Origin: Methanosarcina sp. ERenArc_MAG2
GTDB lineage: Archaea; Halobacteriota; Methanosarcinia; Methanosarcinales; Methanosarcinaceae
Direction: 5' to 3'
DNA: 64,000 bases
Assembly: GCA_023955635.1 (NCBI GenBank)
Contig: JAMXHR010000002.1
Coordinates: 558,001-622,000, forward strand
Shown: one piece after another, positions 17,035 to 26,567 of the stretch
How positions within the stretch are numbered: position 1 is the stretch's first letter
Layout of the letters: the number at the start of each line of letters is the position of its first letter
Notes under the pieces: generated by a model
Seen by the model: the letters and a program-made list of their open reading frames with translations, nothing else
Databases searched by the model: none
What the model was told of the DNA's origin: nothing
Position numbers and translations under genes: made by a program

Positions 17035-18365
17035 ACACCACATAGTTGCTTTTACCTACTGCATAAAAGTCCAATAAATCCACGTTTGATTGAAAATCGA
17101 TAGCGGTAAAAATATGAATTTACGAAAATTTACTGCGGAAAGTGGGTTATACGTATCCTCACATTAAAGCCTCAATTCTTGTGATGGAAAAAACGGTTTT
17201 TCTACCCGAATTTGACAGAAGCATGTATTGTATAATGTATAAATGGGCTTCACGCGTCTGTTTTCTTCATACAATTCAGAGTTATATCTTGTGTTTTTAA
17301 TTTTTGATATTTTTCATTTTTCCGAAAGATTCTGTGCCGACACAATACGTTTTTTGTAAGTAAATACTATATCAATTAGTAGAATCTGTCAAATTGGGGT
17401 TTCTATAGGGAAAAGGACAGAAAGAAGGTACAATACTCTACGGACTATTAGAATTAATTGAGAATTGAGTATTTTTGCCCAATGCCGCGAAAAGGTAAAA
17501 TAAGAACTCATTTGTTGTGTTAAAGAAAAAGATAGGCTGAGTTATTTGGAATTTACAAGGTTTTTCCACACACTGCCTAATAAAATATGTGTTTTATTCA
17601 TGGAACTAAGTGAGAAAATGGAAAAAAGACATTTTTATATATTAAATAATAAAATTCGTATTCCTGCCATCCTTTGGGGAAAGCAGAGTGAAAAGCTGTT
17701 AATTGAAGTTCACGGTAACTTTTCTAATAAAGAGGACACTGTAATTTCCATGATGGCACAAAAAGCCGTTACAAAAGGTTACCAAGCATTAAGCTTTGAC
17801 CTGCCTATGCACGGTGAACGTTTAGATGAGGAATGTGCGTGTATTCCCGAAAATTGCGTAAGTGATTTGATCGCTGTTTATGAATTTGCAAAGTCTCTTG
17901 CTCCTGACATTCATTTGTTTGCATGTAGCATGGGAGCCTATTTCAGTTTGCTTGCTTATCATGGCTTTGACATAAAGCAAAGTTTATTTCTCTCGCCCGT
18001 TGTCAATATGAAACGTATCATATGCAATATGATGGAAGGCTTCCAAGTAAGTGAAGGAAGACTGAAAGCTGAGCTTGAAATCCGGTTGCCAATTGGTCAA
18101 ACATTGGAATGGAACTATTATTCTTATGTGAAAGAAAACCCTATTTGCTTTAAATGGAACGTGCCTACTGCCATTTTGTATGGTTCAGACGATAATTTGT
18201 CTGAAGGGAACGAGATTTCAGCATTTGCAACAAGGTATCAAGCAGCAGTTGAAGTTCTCGAGCATGGGGAGCATTACTTCCATACGGAAGAGCAATTGCA
18301 GGTGTTTGACATATGGGCAGATGAGAATCTGCTGTAAATACAGGCCAATTAGAATTTTACAGAAA
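17035..18365. mobile_element. Inserted cargo segment between repeats A and B
   Basis: Comparison with the contiguous A-B arrangement at 42.5 kb shows an extra segment here, bounded on both sides by AAAT, which could be a 4-bp target duplication. I see no terminal inverted repeats or transposase, only the alpha/beta hydrolase gene. The 500 bases before that gene are AT-rich and contain no ORF that I can support. Confidence 0.4.
17546..18337 (+). CDS. Alpha/beta-hydrolase family protein
   Basis: A predicted cytosolic serine hydrolase of up to 263 residues. The nucleophile elbow is FACSMGAY (Ser in C-S-M-G), the likely acid is in LYGSDDNLS, and the likely histidine is in HGEHYFHTEEQ. The N-terminal strand LLIEVHGNFSNKED is the oxyanion-hole region. 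The TTG at 17546 is the longest start; the ATG at 17618 (MEKRHFYILNNKIR) is more plausible. The substrate is unknown; small esterase or dienelactone-hydrolase-type acyl hydrolases look similar. It lies in a segment that appears inserted, and the protein looks more bacterial (Firmicutes-like) than archaeal, suggesting transfer. Confidence 0.7.
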   Translation: MEFTRFFHTLPNKICVLFMELSEKMEKRHFYILNNKIRIPAILWGKQSEKLLIEVHGNFSNKEDTVISMMAQKAVTKGYQALSFDLPMHGERLDEECACIPENCVSDLIAVYEFAKSLAPDIHLFACSMGAYFSLLAYHGFDIKQSLFLSPVVNMKRIICNMMEGFQVSEGRLKAELEIRLPIGQTLEWNYYSYVKENPICFKWNVPTAILYGSDDNLSEGNEISAFATRYQAAVEVLEHGEHYFHTEEQLQVFDIWADENLL

Positions 18366-18513
18366 TTTCGGTATGCTTTCAGTTGAATCATCTTGGGGAT
18401 GAGCCCCTACCCCACACCCATATTCGTGTAATTACACGAATAATTTCCATAACCAAAAAAGAGTTTCAGGCGTAGGGGTCCTGCAGCGCCTTGTTGACTC
18501 TGACGAAGTTGTC
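18366..18513 (-). repeat. Repeat B, copy 1, with a gene tail
   Basis: Near-identical in most of its length to 42596-42735. On the minus strand it begins with a coding tail reading DNFVRVNKALQDPYA and a TGA, then about 90 bases of 3' flank. The second copy retains more of the same gene (VNKALRDPYA). It is therefore the 3' end and downstream flank of a duplicated gene, not a classical transposon. Confidence 0.65.
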
Positions 18514-18531
18514 AAATTTCTTTTTAAAATT

Positions 18532-18607
18532 CATCTGAAAACTTCCCTCCACGCTCGCATGCTCACGAAGTGAGCAGATATCGGGAGTGGATAGAAGTTT
18601 TCAGATG
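18532..18607. repeat. Long imperfect palindrome
   Basis: CATCTGAAAACTT (18532-18544) pairs perfectly with AAGTTTTCAGATG (18595-18607); inside, CCAC pairs with GTGG and GCTCAC with GTGAGC around GAA. Total about 76 bases. It could be a MITE-like palindrome, a structured RNA or a terminator. Confidence 0.7.
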
Positions 18608-18878
18608 ATTTGAATCAAAGTATTTTCTGGAAGCTGTCTGAATTTTGGTACTATGTAGTTTAGGAAGGATGGACAATTTATAAGCTCGACTGTAGCTGGA
18701 AAGGATTATTATTCCCCATAGATTACACAGTACCGCACTGGGCAGAATTTATTAACACTGGAAACTTTTAGAAATAATTATATATGATAGTTTGGAAATA
18801 CACGTTGGAATAATATTTACACAATATTTCTGCCGATGGAAAGTAGATCGAAAAAAACAGCTTAAATTTGGATAAAAT

Positions 18879-18991
18879 TAAGAGCTAATCCAAAAACTCA
18901 AAAATGCATCTTTGAATTCTAAATTCTGAATAATTAATTGAGTTTCCGATCATGAAAGGAAAAAAATTGAAAAATTAATTATTTTGAGCTC
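18879..18991. repeat. MITE family M1, decayed copy
   Basis: Begins TAAGAGCTAATCCAAAAACTC, the same end as the M1 copies at 26568 and 57220, and keeps the internal AATTGAGTTTCCGATCATG. The far end is degraded (only GAGCTCT remains). Confidence 0.55.
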
Positions 18992-19115
18992 TGAAAGTTA
19001 AATTCCATTCTCACTAGAGATTATTGGAGAATTTCTTAAACCTGTACTTGGCGATTTCTTAAAGGATGGTTTCGAGCTTTTAGATGCTCTTATCGAGCGC
19101 TTAAAGAGGGATATA

Positions 19116-20830
19116 TTGTCAAAAAGTCGCAATTCTGCAATAAATAAAGCCAACAGGTACTTCGCCCTTCTATTCCTGGTGATGCTTGTTTATATTGTTT
19201 CAATGGGCAACCTGGGGGCCTCAAAACCTGAAAAAGGTACGATAGAAGTCCAGATCCTGGCCATTAACGATCTCCATGGCCAACTTGAGCCTCCCACAAA
19301 CAAGATGGTTATGGGCTATAATGAGACGGGTGCTCCCATAAGTGTCGATGCCGGCGGTGCGGAGTACCTTGCCACCTACATAAAGAAACTCAGATCTGAG
19401 AACCCTAATACATTCGTGGTCTCGGCCGGAGACAATATAGGGGCTAGTCCGATTATTTCATCCCGCTTCCACGATGAGCCAACAATAAAGGCCCTCAATA
19501 TGATAGGGTTCAACTATTCGGCTGTGGGCAATCACGAGCTGGATAATGGGTTAAACGAGCTCATGCGCATTCAAAATGGTGGCTGCCACCAAGTAGACGG
19601 CTGCTATAACAACTCTACCTTCGAAGGAGCACAGTTCCAGTATCTGGCTGCGAATATCGTCAATGAGACCACTAATGCAACAATATTCCCTGCCTACAAA
19701 ATTGCCTGCGTAAATGGGGTACCCATAGGATTCATTGGAGTGGCCCTAAAAGATACGCCTTCTATATTGACTCCTTCCAAAGTGAAGGGACTCAAGTTTC
19801 TGGATGAAGCTGAAACCATTAACAAATATGCCAAAAAACTGAAGCATATGGGCGTAAAAACAATAGTGGTGATCATACACGACAGTGGCTACCAGGAAGG
19901 ACTATATAACGAGAGCCTGAATATGAGTGGCCCAATTCTGGATATTGTTAATGCCACCGATCCCGAAGTAGACGCATTCATTACCGGTCACACCCATCAG
20001 ACCTACAATGCTGTTATTAACGGACGCATAGTGACCCAAGCTGGTTCAGCAGGTACTGTGCTCACAGATATCGATCTGGAAATAAGCAACAAAACTCATG
20101 ATGTGGTCAAAGAAAAGTCAAGAAATATTATAGTATCCAGAGATGTCCCTAAAGATCCCGAAGTATCCGAGCTGATCACGGAATACAAAGATCTGGTTGC
20201 AGCCCTTGCCAACCAGGTGATAGGTAACATTACGAGCGATATTACAGTGGTCATGAGTAATTCAGGCGAATCTGCTCTGGGCGATGCCATAGCTGATGCT
20301 CAGCTCTATGCTACTTCCGATCCAGAAGATGGCAGTGCTGTGGTAGCTTTCGCGAATCCGGGAGGCATTCGTGCTGATCTGATATATAATCAACAAAGTG
20401 CAGATGAACTGCCCGGTCAGGTCACATATGGCGAGGTTTTCAGCGTCCAGCCCTCTGAAATCAGCATGGTCACAATGACCTTAAACGGCACTCAGATAGA
20501 CACACTGCTTGAGCAACAGTTAGACAACCCAACTCCGCGCATACTGCAGGTCTCAAAAGGCTTTAGCTATGTCTGGAACGAAAGTGCTCCCCGGGAAATA
20601 TGATCGACATCTCCAGCATAAAGATTAATGACACTTCTATCAGTCCGAGCGGCCTTTACCGCGTAACAGTTAACAACCGCATGGCCGAAGGAAGCTATAA
20701 TCTCTTTGTTCTAAAGGAAGGAGTCAATAGGACAGAAGGTTCTCTGGTTAGAGATGCCCTCGTCAATTATCTTGCAGCTTTCTCTCCAGTGGCTCCAGGA
20801 CCTATGAATCGCATTGCTGTGGTAAAATAA
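19116..20830 (+). CDS. Secreted 5'-nucleotidase/metallophosphatase (UshA-like), one frameshift
   Basis: An exported nucleotidase of about 571 residues. An N-terminal hydrophobic segment (YFALLFLVMLVYIVSMGNL, about 14-32) is a signal peptide or anchor. The metallophosphatase domain has all metal-site motifs: AINDLHGQL (about 50), VSAGDNIGASP, AVGNHELDNG, and GHTHQTYN. The C-terminal 5'-nucleotidase domain carries ANPGGIRADL, the substrate-binding motif. The frame breaks near 20592 in a C4 run (a fifth C restores APPGNMIDISSIKIN), so 20600-20830 is the true C-terminus. The start is a TTG with AGAGGG upstream; there is no in-frame ATG. The open frame continues upstream (see findings). The likely role is phosphate or nucleoside scavenging at the cell surface. 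Confidence 0.85.
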
Positions 20831-20879
20831 GAGAACAATGGGCTATCTACTTTTTCGATAGGGAGAATCACCGCGGGTA

Positions 20880-20958
20880 CTGTGTAGTTTGCGGGGCTGA
20901 CCTTCCGATGGCTTCAGAGTTTACTGAAAATCTATCGCAGCCCCCTCAGACTACATAG
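20880..20958. repeat. Large imperfect inverted repeat downstream of nucleotidase
   Basis: CTGTGTAGTTTGCGGGGCTG (20880-20899) pairs imperfectly with CAGCCCCCTCAGACTACATAG (20938-20958). It might be a transcription-termination or processing hairpin. Confidence 0.5.
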
Positions 20959-21518
20959 AACCCTTGTTTCTATGTTTCTAAAAGTATTCAGATATCTGCT
21001 TCTTGGCTATCTGTCAAAAGTCCTAGAACCATATTGTTATATGCAAGAGGAGTACATTTGTATATTTTTTGCTTCTCTAGATATAGGCAAAGATTGTGAA
21101 AATAATCATAATTTACCCAAGAACTCATATGTGCTACCTTGATTTATAACGTAAAGCATAACACTTTCTTACGTTATTTACCTCACTTGAATTCAGTTAG
21201 TTTTCTTATTTCTTCGCAGCACAACATCCAAACAGTTTAAATATATTGGATATAATAAAATATTAACTTTAGGATGTACGCGTTTAAGGCAGAAAATAAA
21301 GTAGTTTTGAATTTTGGGCAGAACTAGTGTTTTTCGGAGTTTATACTATAAACTTATTGATTTCTCTGTTCAATCCTAAGTCTACTCAGCAAAAAACAAT
21401 AAACTGTTCTCAAATTCGAGGTAATTTAATGAAAATTAAGAAAACAAACTTTTTTCTGGCATTTCGGGTTTTAAGAAGGACATATCCTGCTAAATAGTGA
21501 GAATCAGAGGTTCTTAAA
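20959..21518. other. AT-rich spacer
   Basis: About 560 bases with no supported gene. TATA-like stretches near 21240-21265 may drive the next gene. Confidence 0.4.
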
Positions 21519-22445
21519 ATGAATGAACTCCTCAAAATTTTAAAATATTTGCTATTGGTATCTACAGGTTTGGTTGTGCTTTTTTATGGGGGCTTATTTA
21601 TGCTTTTTATGTTAATTGGTAGTAATGATCAAGCCTCTTATTATGGAGATATGGTTGATGTAGGACCCATTGATTATAATTCCGTTGTCACAAAAGCAGA
21701 GAAAGCAGGATATGAACTCAGTGGACCCTATACCAGGCTGGATAAAACAAATTTAATAGAACCTGGAAATGTCGAATCGCTTGAGAATAGGTTCAAAATA
21801 GACTACAGAGTATCAAGAGTCGCTCTCTACTACAACTTAAATACGTATCTCGAATTAAAAAAAGATGAGAATAATCAAACGCTTTTAACACTCTATAATT
21901 ATTCTCATCATGATGACACCGGTGATATTACGCCGCAGATGCCTTCCATATTTCCGAATGACTCCTGGATGCTTAAGATGCTTGGAATGAGTTTAGGACT
22001 TAACGAAACTGAATCCGGAGAATTTCTTAAAAAACTAAAGAATGAGACACCAGATCAGAAGGGATTTGTGAGTCTGACTACAAAAGAAAGTGTGGATTTT
22101 CCGGCAGTCTATGCCTACCTGAACCAGAGCAGCACAAAAACTGTCACTGAATCTGATACGTGGAATGAGGACAAATTTTACAGAAACGACCAAAAGCTTG
22201 GGTGCGTAGGGTTTGTTATCCCCGAAACTACCATCACTCGAATACATAACTCCAATAAATATAATATCTATGTGAGCAGTTCGGGATTTGTACGCACAGA
22301 TATTGCGATGCCCATAGGCAGCGCCGGAAAAGAAATCCCTGAAGAGGAGTACATAACAGTATTCAGGGAAATGTTCGAAAACCTTGGCCTACCTGCCGAG
22401 AAAGTTGATGAAATCAAATTAAATTACAGTCCAAGTATCTGGTGA
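21519..22445 (+). CDS. Membrane-anchored hypothetical protein
   Basis: A 308-residue protein with one N-terminal membrane helix (YLLLVSTGLVVLFYGGLFML, about residues 9-28) and a large, probably extracellular, domain of mixed alpha/beta character. No catalytic motif is recognisable; a single cysteine (QKLGCVGFVIPE) and many charged residues are present. Composition and style fit Methanosarcina-specific lipoprotein-like or surface proteins of unknown function. The ATG start is the only good one; the preceding bases contain AGAGG. Confidence 0.6.
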   Translation: MNELLKILKYLLLVSTGLVVLFYGGLFMLFMLIGSNDQASYYGDMVDVGPIDYNSVVTKAEKAGYELSGPYTRLDKTNLIEPGNVESLENRFKIDYRVSRVALYYNLNTYLELKKDENNQTLLTLYNYSHHDDTGDITPQMPSIFPNDSWMLKMLGMSLGLNETESGEFLKKLKNETPDQKGFVSLTTKESVDFPAVYAYLNQSSTKTVTESDTWNEDKFYRNDQKLGCVGFVIPETTITRIHNSNKYNIYVSSSGFVRTDIAMPIGSAGKEIPEEEYITVFREMFENLGLPAEKVDEIKLNYSPSIW

Positions 22446-22609
22446 GACCCTTCACACTCTCCATCTCCATTTATTGAGGTCGCAGGCAAGATAGCTGCAA
22501 AGAGGAATTTTCGATCTCAAAAAAATCCTGACAATTTTTGTGAAGAAAGGAAAATAAAAAATATAAATATGTTTAACAAAAACATTGTATTTGGGGTACC
22601 CCACTTGAC

Positions 22610-22912
22610 TCAGATAGATTTCCTCATCTCAGCTAAGATACCATGCGCTTCTGCATATTTCTCTTGAATTTGCTGTTGGAGCTTGTTTATTTCTTCGAAG
22701 ACTTTCTTGTATTCAGCGAGGTCAACCCGTTCGCTGCATTCATTACACAAATTTAGCGTATTATCATCATCTATAAGCTCCATATTAGAGCAATTATTAC
22801 AGACATCTCTCCCACAAAGTTCGCATTTGCGGATATCTACAGTGTCTCCTTCTTGTCTGTTGCATAAGTCGCATACTAGAAACTCCATCATCACCGGGAT
22901 TTTCTTTATCAC
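22610..22912 (-). CDS. Zinc-finger protein with coiled-coil tail
   Basis: A 100-residue protein. CDLCNRQEG, CELCGRDVCNNC and CNECSE give four CxxC-type pairs in residues 14-60, like a small B-box/FYVE-style double zinc finger. A C-terminal coiled coil (KVFEEINKLQQQIQEKYAEA) suggests dimerisation. The GTG start at 22912 is supported by an AGGT site about 11 bases upstream. Function unknown; nucleic-acid or protein binding is likely. Confidence 0.6.
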   Translation of the reverse strand: MIKKIPVMMEFLVCDLCNRQEGDTVDIRKCELCGRDVCNNCSNMELIDDDNTLNLCNECSERVDLAEYKKVFEEINKLQQQIQEKYAEAHGILAEMRKSI

Positions 22913-23410
22913 AGTACTACCTCATACATTGAATTTTAATCTTATAGGACTTACTCACTTAAAGTACAAAATCAAGCGCATTGGATGTTGTGACTGGTTT
23001 AACATTTTACACAGTTGAAGGTTTAATGCTATTGATTTCCCAGTTCAGATACTTAAGTCCTATTGAGATAAAACAGTCATATTTTCAGATTTTTCAATTC
23101 GTTTTTATAGATTTTCCATTCTTTTAGGGATTTTCGAGATTTTATGTATAACTTCCCAAATGGGATGATCACAGTATTGCTGCCATGTACTACAAAGTTA
23201 CTATAGTCACGAGGCTAAATAATGCAACAACTCAATGAACTGCTAAATTGTTTTTATTGCAATAATTACAGGCGTGACTATATGTTTATCGATGAATATA
23301 GTAACAGAGAATTTGAATGCAAAAATATGATCAATCATTAAAATAATAACCTATTCTTTCCTCTTTTATGTCAAATGTACAAATTATAAAATTAAATTTA
23401 AGGTGAAAAG
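22913..23410. other. Intergenic region
   Basis: About 500 AT-rich bases between the divergent zinc-finger and DUF3795 genes. No supported gene. Confidence 0.4.
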
Positions 23411-23866
23411 ATGAATGAAAAATATACGGCTTTTTGTGGGCTATGCTGTATTGATTGTATTCCTTCTAATCACGAATTTTTCAACATTGTTCAGAATACT
23501 GAAAAGATGCTTTCAGACCTTCAGTTTGATGAATATGCCAAACTAAAGGCCAGGAATAATCCTGTTTTTGAAGAGTACCCGACGTTTATTAAGGTGCTGA
23601 GAGAGATTGAATCATTGAAATGTCCTGTGCCTTGCAGAGAGGGAGGCGGAAAGCCTGAGTGTGAGATTCGGAATTGTGTACAGGGGAAAAGCCATCTTGG
23701 ATGCTAGGAATGCATAGATAGGCATACCTGCACCAAACTCGATTCTTTGAGGCTTATCCATCTTAATCTGGACTATCACCTGGATTTGATAGGTAAATAC
23801 GGACCTGATAACTGGTTTTCAAAACGTAAAGTTCATTATAGATGGCAAACTGACAATTCCAAATAA
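23411..23866 (+). CDS. DUF3795 family protein with in-frame amber codon (possible pyrrolysine)
   Basis: Codons 1-98 read MNEKYTAFCGLCCIDCIPSN ... CPVPCREGGGKPECEIRNC ... HLGC, a cysteine-rich DUF3795-type metal-binding protein. Codon 99 (23705-23707) is TAG. The same frame stays open for 52 more codons (ECIDRHTCTKLDSLRLIHL ... GKYGPDNWFSKR) to a TAA at 23864-23866, and this part is what family members have next, usually with Trp at the TAG position (GCWEC). So either a TGG-to-TAG mutation truncates the protein to 98 residues, or UAG is read through with pyrrolysine, which Methanosarcina encodes. An AAGGTGAAA ribosome-binding site precedes the ATG. Confidence 0.7.
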
Positions 23867-24030
23867 GCTATGTATTCCCTCACAAAAAAGTATTGAAAAA
23901 TACCTGAAACAGTATCTCTGTCAGTTGGTGGCATATCAGAATAAGCATGTAAATATATGTATGATGAACAAAAGTCAAAATATCCGAGGAAAATACATCA
24001 ATATTATAGAACTATTTTAAATAATTGACT

Positions 24031-24160
24031 AAGAGCTGATCTCAAAATTCAAAATTGCTTCTCTGAATCCCGCATTCTGAATAATCAATTGAGTTTCTGA
24101 TCATGGAAAATATTTCTGAAACTTTACGGATTTGAGAAGAAAATTGGTTGGGATAAACTC
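24031..24160. repeat. MITE family M1, copy with degraded right end
   Basis: Begins AAGAGCTGATCTCAAAATTC and ends AATTGGTTGGGATAAACTC, with the shared interior (CTCTGAATCCCG ... GTTTCTGATCATGG). Its right end overlaps the stop codon of the permease gene on the minus strand. Confidence 0.65.
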
Positions 24161-25089
24161 AATAAATAATATATTGAATTACATATCCCGCTGAGACACT
24201 TATCCCAAATAGTAGAAGCAATATACTCAATACATCTTTCTTGTCTTTTTCCTCTTTAAACAAGACTAATAATCCTAAACCCCCACTGGCGCAGAGTCCA
24301 GCAATCACCGAGCCATAAGTAATAGCACCTTTAAGATACAACATTGTTATCGCGATAGAGGCAGCACAATTTGGAATAAGTCCGAATAACGCCACTAAAA
24401 AAGGTTGGAAAACACTGCTCCCTAAGAACAGGTTTTCGAAAGCTTCTTCACCCATTTGAGCAATAGCAAAACTTATTGCAAACGAAACACTAAAAATAAA
24501 AACAAAAACCTTGGCTGTATGGATTATCGGGTGAAGGATAATCTCTTTAGGATTAAATTCTAATGAGGAAGGGCTTGCGCTGTGCCCGCAGCAAGCTTTT
24601 TTCAAGTATTACTTCATGATTATGCTGTTTATTATCGGAACCTTCTGCATATGCCTTGATATGGGCTAAGGTCTCTTTGTTCGATTTTCTAAAAGCGAAA
24701 TCAACAGCATATCCACCGATTATAGCGATAATAATTTTTGTTATTACCAGAGGCACAATAATTTCAGCCTTGTCTGGTTGAGAAAGAATTACCGGAATTG
24801 CCTCGTCTGAAGTGGACAGATAGACAGCAAGCAAAGTGCCAATAGTGGTTAACCTTTGCGTGTATAGAGCCGAAGCGACAACGGATATGCCACACTGAGG
24901 GAAACTGCCTGTTACCGCTCCTACAGCAGGTCCAAATACTCCAGCCTTTTGTACGGCTTCCCTGATCTTGTTTGCATATTTGTATTCAACTAACTCAATT
25001 CCAATATAACTAATGAGAAGTAGTGGAATCATTTTTGCGCTGTCTATTAAAGCTTCTAAGAAAATATCAAACAAAGAATTTATTTCCAT
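24159..25089 (-). CDS. Putative heavy-metal efflux permease (ArsP_2-like), one frameshift
   Basis: A polytopic membrane protein, about 309 residues after repair, with about ten helices. The two halves each carry a proline/cysteine turn, GAVTGSFPQCGISVVASALY and FGLIPNCAASIAITMLYL, which in this permease family are expected to line the substrate path. A cytosolic histidine/cysteine-rich linker (KQHNHEVILEKACCGHSAS) could sense metal. The frame breaks at the A6 run near 24601 (one extra A; EVILEKACCG restored). The ATG at 25089 overlaps the stop of the upstream gene by one base and has AAGGT upstream. The stop is provided by the MITE end at 24159. The substrate is not known. Confidence 0.7.
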
Positions 25090-25736
25090 CAATAGTTACC
25101 TTGGTGTTTAAGGATAAACTCTTTTGCCGCTTTTCTTGTTTTGGGACTAACGGATGTAGTTTTGTCCCTGACAAAATTCATCAATTCCGCTTTATTATCA
25201 TATTTATCGTAAATGGTATCAAATGCCTCAATTATATCACTAATTAGTAATTCTTTTTGTTTTATGGGGTAATTGCAACTATCTGCCAAATTTATAAAAT
25301 GAACAATAATTTTTTTCATTAATTCCGGTTTGTTAAGCAAGATTTTCGATGAGTTTTTTATGCAGCATCTGGAGGTCATAAATTTGCTATCATGAGCATG
25401 TTCCAGATACTCATCAATAACTTCGATAATCAGGTTATTTTCATCGGATTTCGACAGATTTGCAATTAGAGTGAGTCCGATATCTCTATGATATGAATTT
25501 TCATAATTCAATAAACTTCGACAAGTATTCCAATACTTATAAAATAACTCAGGCCTTGAACAACTCGCCTCTGAAACAATGTCGTAGCAATGATAATACA
25601 CCATAATGTTTTTGTTGGAAATCATCTGGTCAATAATCAAGTCACGTAATTCTTCATCAAATTGAATTTGTTCAACATATTTGAATTTATCAAAGTTCTT
25701 ATCAGCTATATCACGTATGATTTCTTTGGTTTCCAT
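25089..25736 (-). CDS. HEAT-like helical repeat protein
   Basis: A 215-residue protein made of helical pairs (RDIGLTLIANLSKSDENNLI, MTSRCCIKNSSKILLNKPEL, SPKTRKAAKEFILKHQGNY), resembling HEAT/armadillo repeats of bacterial and archaeal SufBC-like or DNA-alkylation-repair-like proteins without catalytic residues. A GAGGT site lies nine bases upstream of the ATG. Its stop overlaps the permease start (TGATG), so the two are co-translated. It may regulate or interact with the permease; this is inferred from position only. Confidence 0.6.
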   Translation of the reverse strand: METKEIIRDIADKNFDKFKYVEQIQFDEELRDLIIDQMISNKNIMVYYHCYDIVSEASCSRPELFYKYWNTCRSLLNYENSYHRDIGLTLIANLSKSDENNLIIEVIDEYLEHAHDSKFMTSRCCIKNSSKILLNKPELMKKIIVHFINLADSCNYPIKQKELLISDIIEAFDTIYDKYDNKAELMNFVRDKTTSVSPKTRKAAKEFILKHQGNY

Positions 25737-25748
25737 ACCAGTACCTCG

Positions 25749-25943
25749 TTACTGATATTCCGGCGGAATGTGAAAATTCTCTACTGTTTTATAAAGTGTC
25801 TGGATCTCATCAAAGGCCAAATCTCCAGCTTGTGATTTCTGCGATACGGTCAAGAGCAGCCAGTTTATCCCCAGCAATCCGGGTAATACCAGCGTTGCTT
25901 AAACCAGACGCAAAGTAGTTAGTTTATACTGAGAATTCGTCAT
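25749..25943 (-). CDS. Small membrane protein interrupted by an in-frame TAA
   Basis: The minus strand starts MTNSQYKLTTLRLV (ATG at 25943), hits a TAA at 25899-25901, and stays open in the same frame as ATLVLPGLLGINWLLLTVS (a membrane helix) and then AFDEIQTLYKTVENFHIPPE to a TAA at 25749-25751. The stop falls exactly at the start of the predicted helix, so a substitution, error or mutation seems likely. It is 12 bases upstream of the HEAT-like gene and forms the head of the same operon. Confidence 0.5.
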
Positions 25944-26567
25944 GATACTTAATTTTTCATATTGTATATTCTTTCGACAGGTGAATGTGAAAATTTATCG
26001 TCCACTATTACATGGTTGATGTTTTCATGATTAAGTTTCAAGTTCAACGAATGATTGCTTTTTTGCTCACTGAAGCAGGTCTGCTCTAGCCTCACTAAAG
26101 TAAACAAATGCCACAAAATATAGTATTTTCCCCTTAAACTAATGCATTTTGCAGGGAATCTTAATAGATGCTACACAATTCCAGCCCGGTTATAAAAAAT
26201 ACAGTTATTTTACGAAAATAACTGTGTCGTGGGTTCTCTTGCTTGTGGATAAATGGAACTAGCGAAGTTTTAATAGTTGCAGTAGTTTCAGTGGTCACAG
26301 TAGTTTCAGTGGTTGCAATATCAATCACAGATGCAGAAATAACCCTAGATGAATTTCTCCGTGTAACTCAGTTTTACTTTAGACTGTTGAGCAGTTAACG
26401 GCACTTCTTGCTAACAAATTAGTTTTTGTGCTGTTCTAAAAAGCAACAATTCGTTGGAAATGTTATGTTTCTATGATTTGGCAGTCATTAAACCCGAAAA
26501 ATTACCGGAATTCTATGAAAAAAGGCAACGTTTTATTCAAATTGTTGATAGGAATAACAAGTAATTT
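25944..26567. other. Intergenic region with small repeats
   Basis: Contains a short direct repeat (CAGTAGTTTCAGTGGT at about 26281 and 26299) and the hairpin listed separately. A 34-codon open stretch near 26460-26565 (FYDLAVIKPEKLPEFYEKRQ) looks like a gene tail but has no start. No complete gene seen. Confidence 0.4.
26201..26225. terminator. Perfect 11-bp hairpin
   Basis: ACAGTTATTTT and AAAATAACTGT flank an ACG loop. It has no adjacent gene end except the divergent operon start about 250 bases away, so termination is only one option. Confidence 0.45.

Noticed and set aside
24001..24030. Pyrrolysine readthrough of other stop codons in this window
   Set aside because: Other in-frame stops (25899, 27541) are TAA, which is not decoded as pyrrolysine; only the TAG at 23705 fits.
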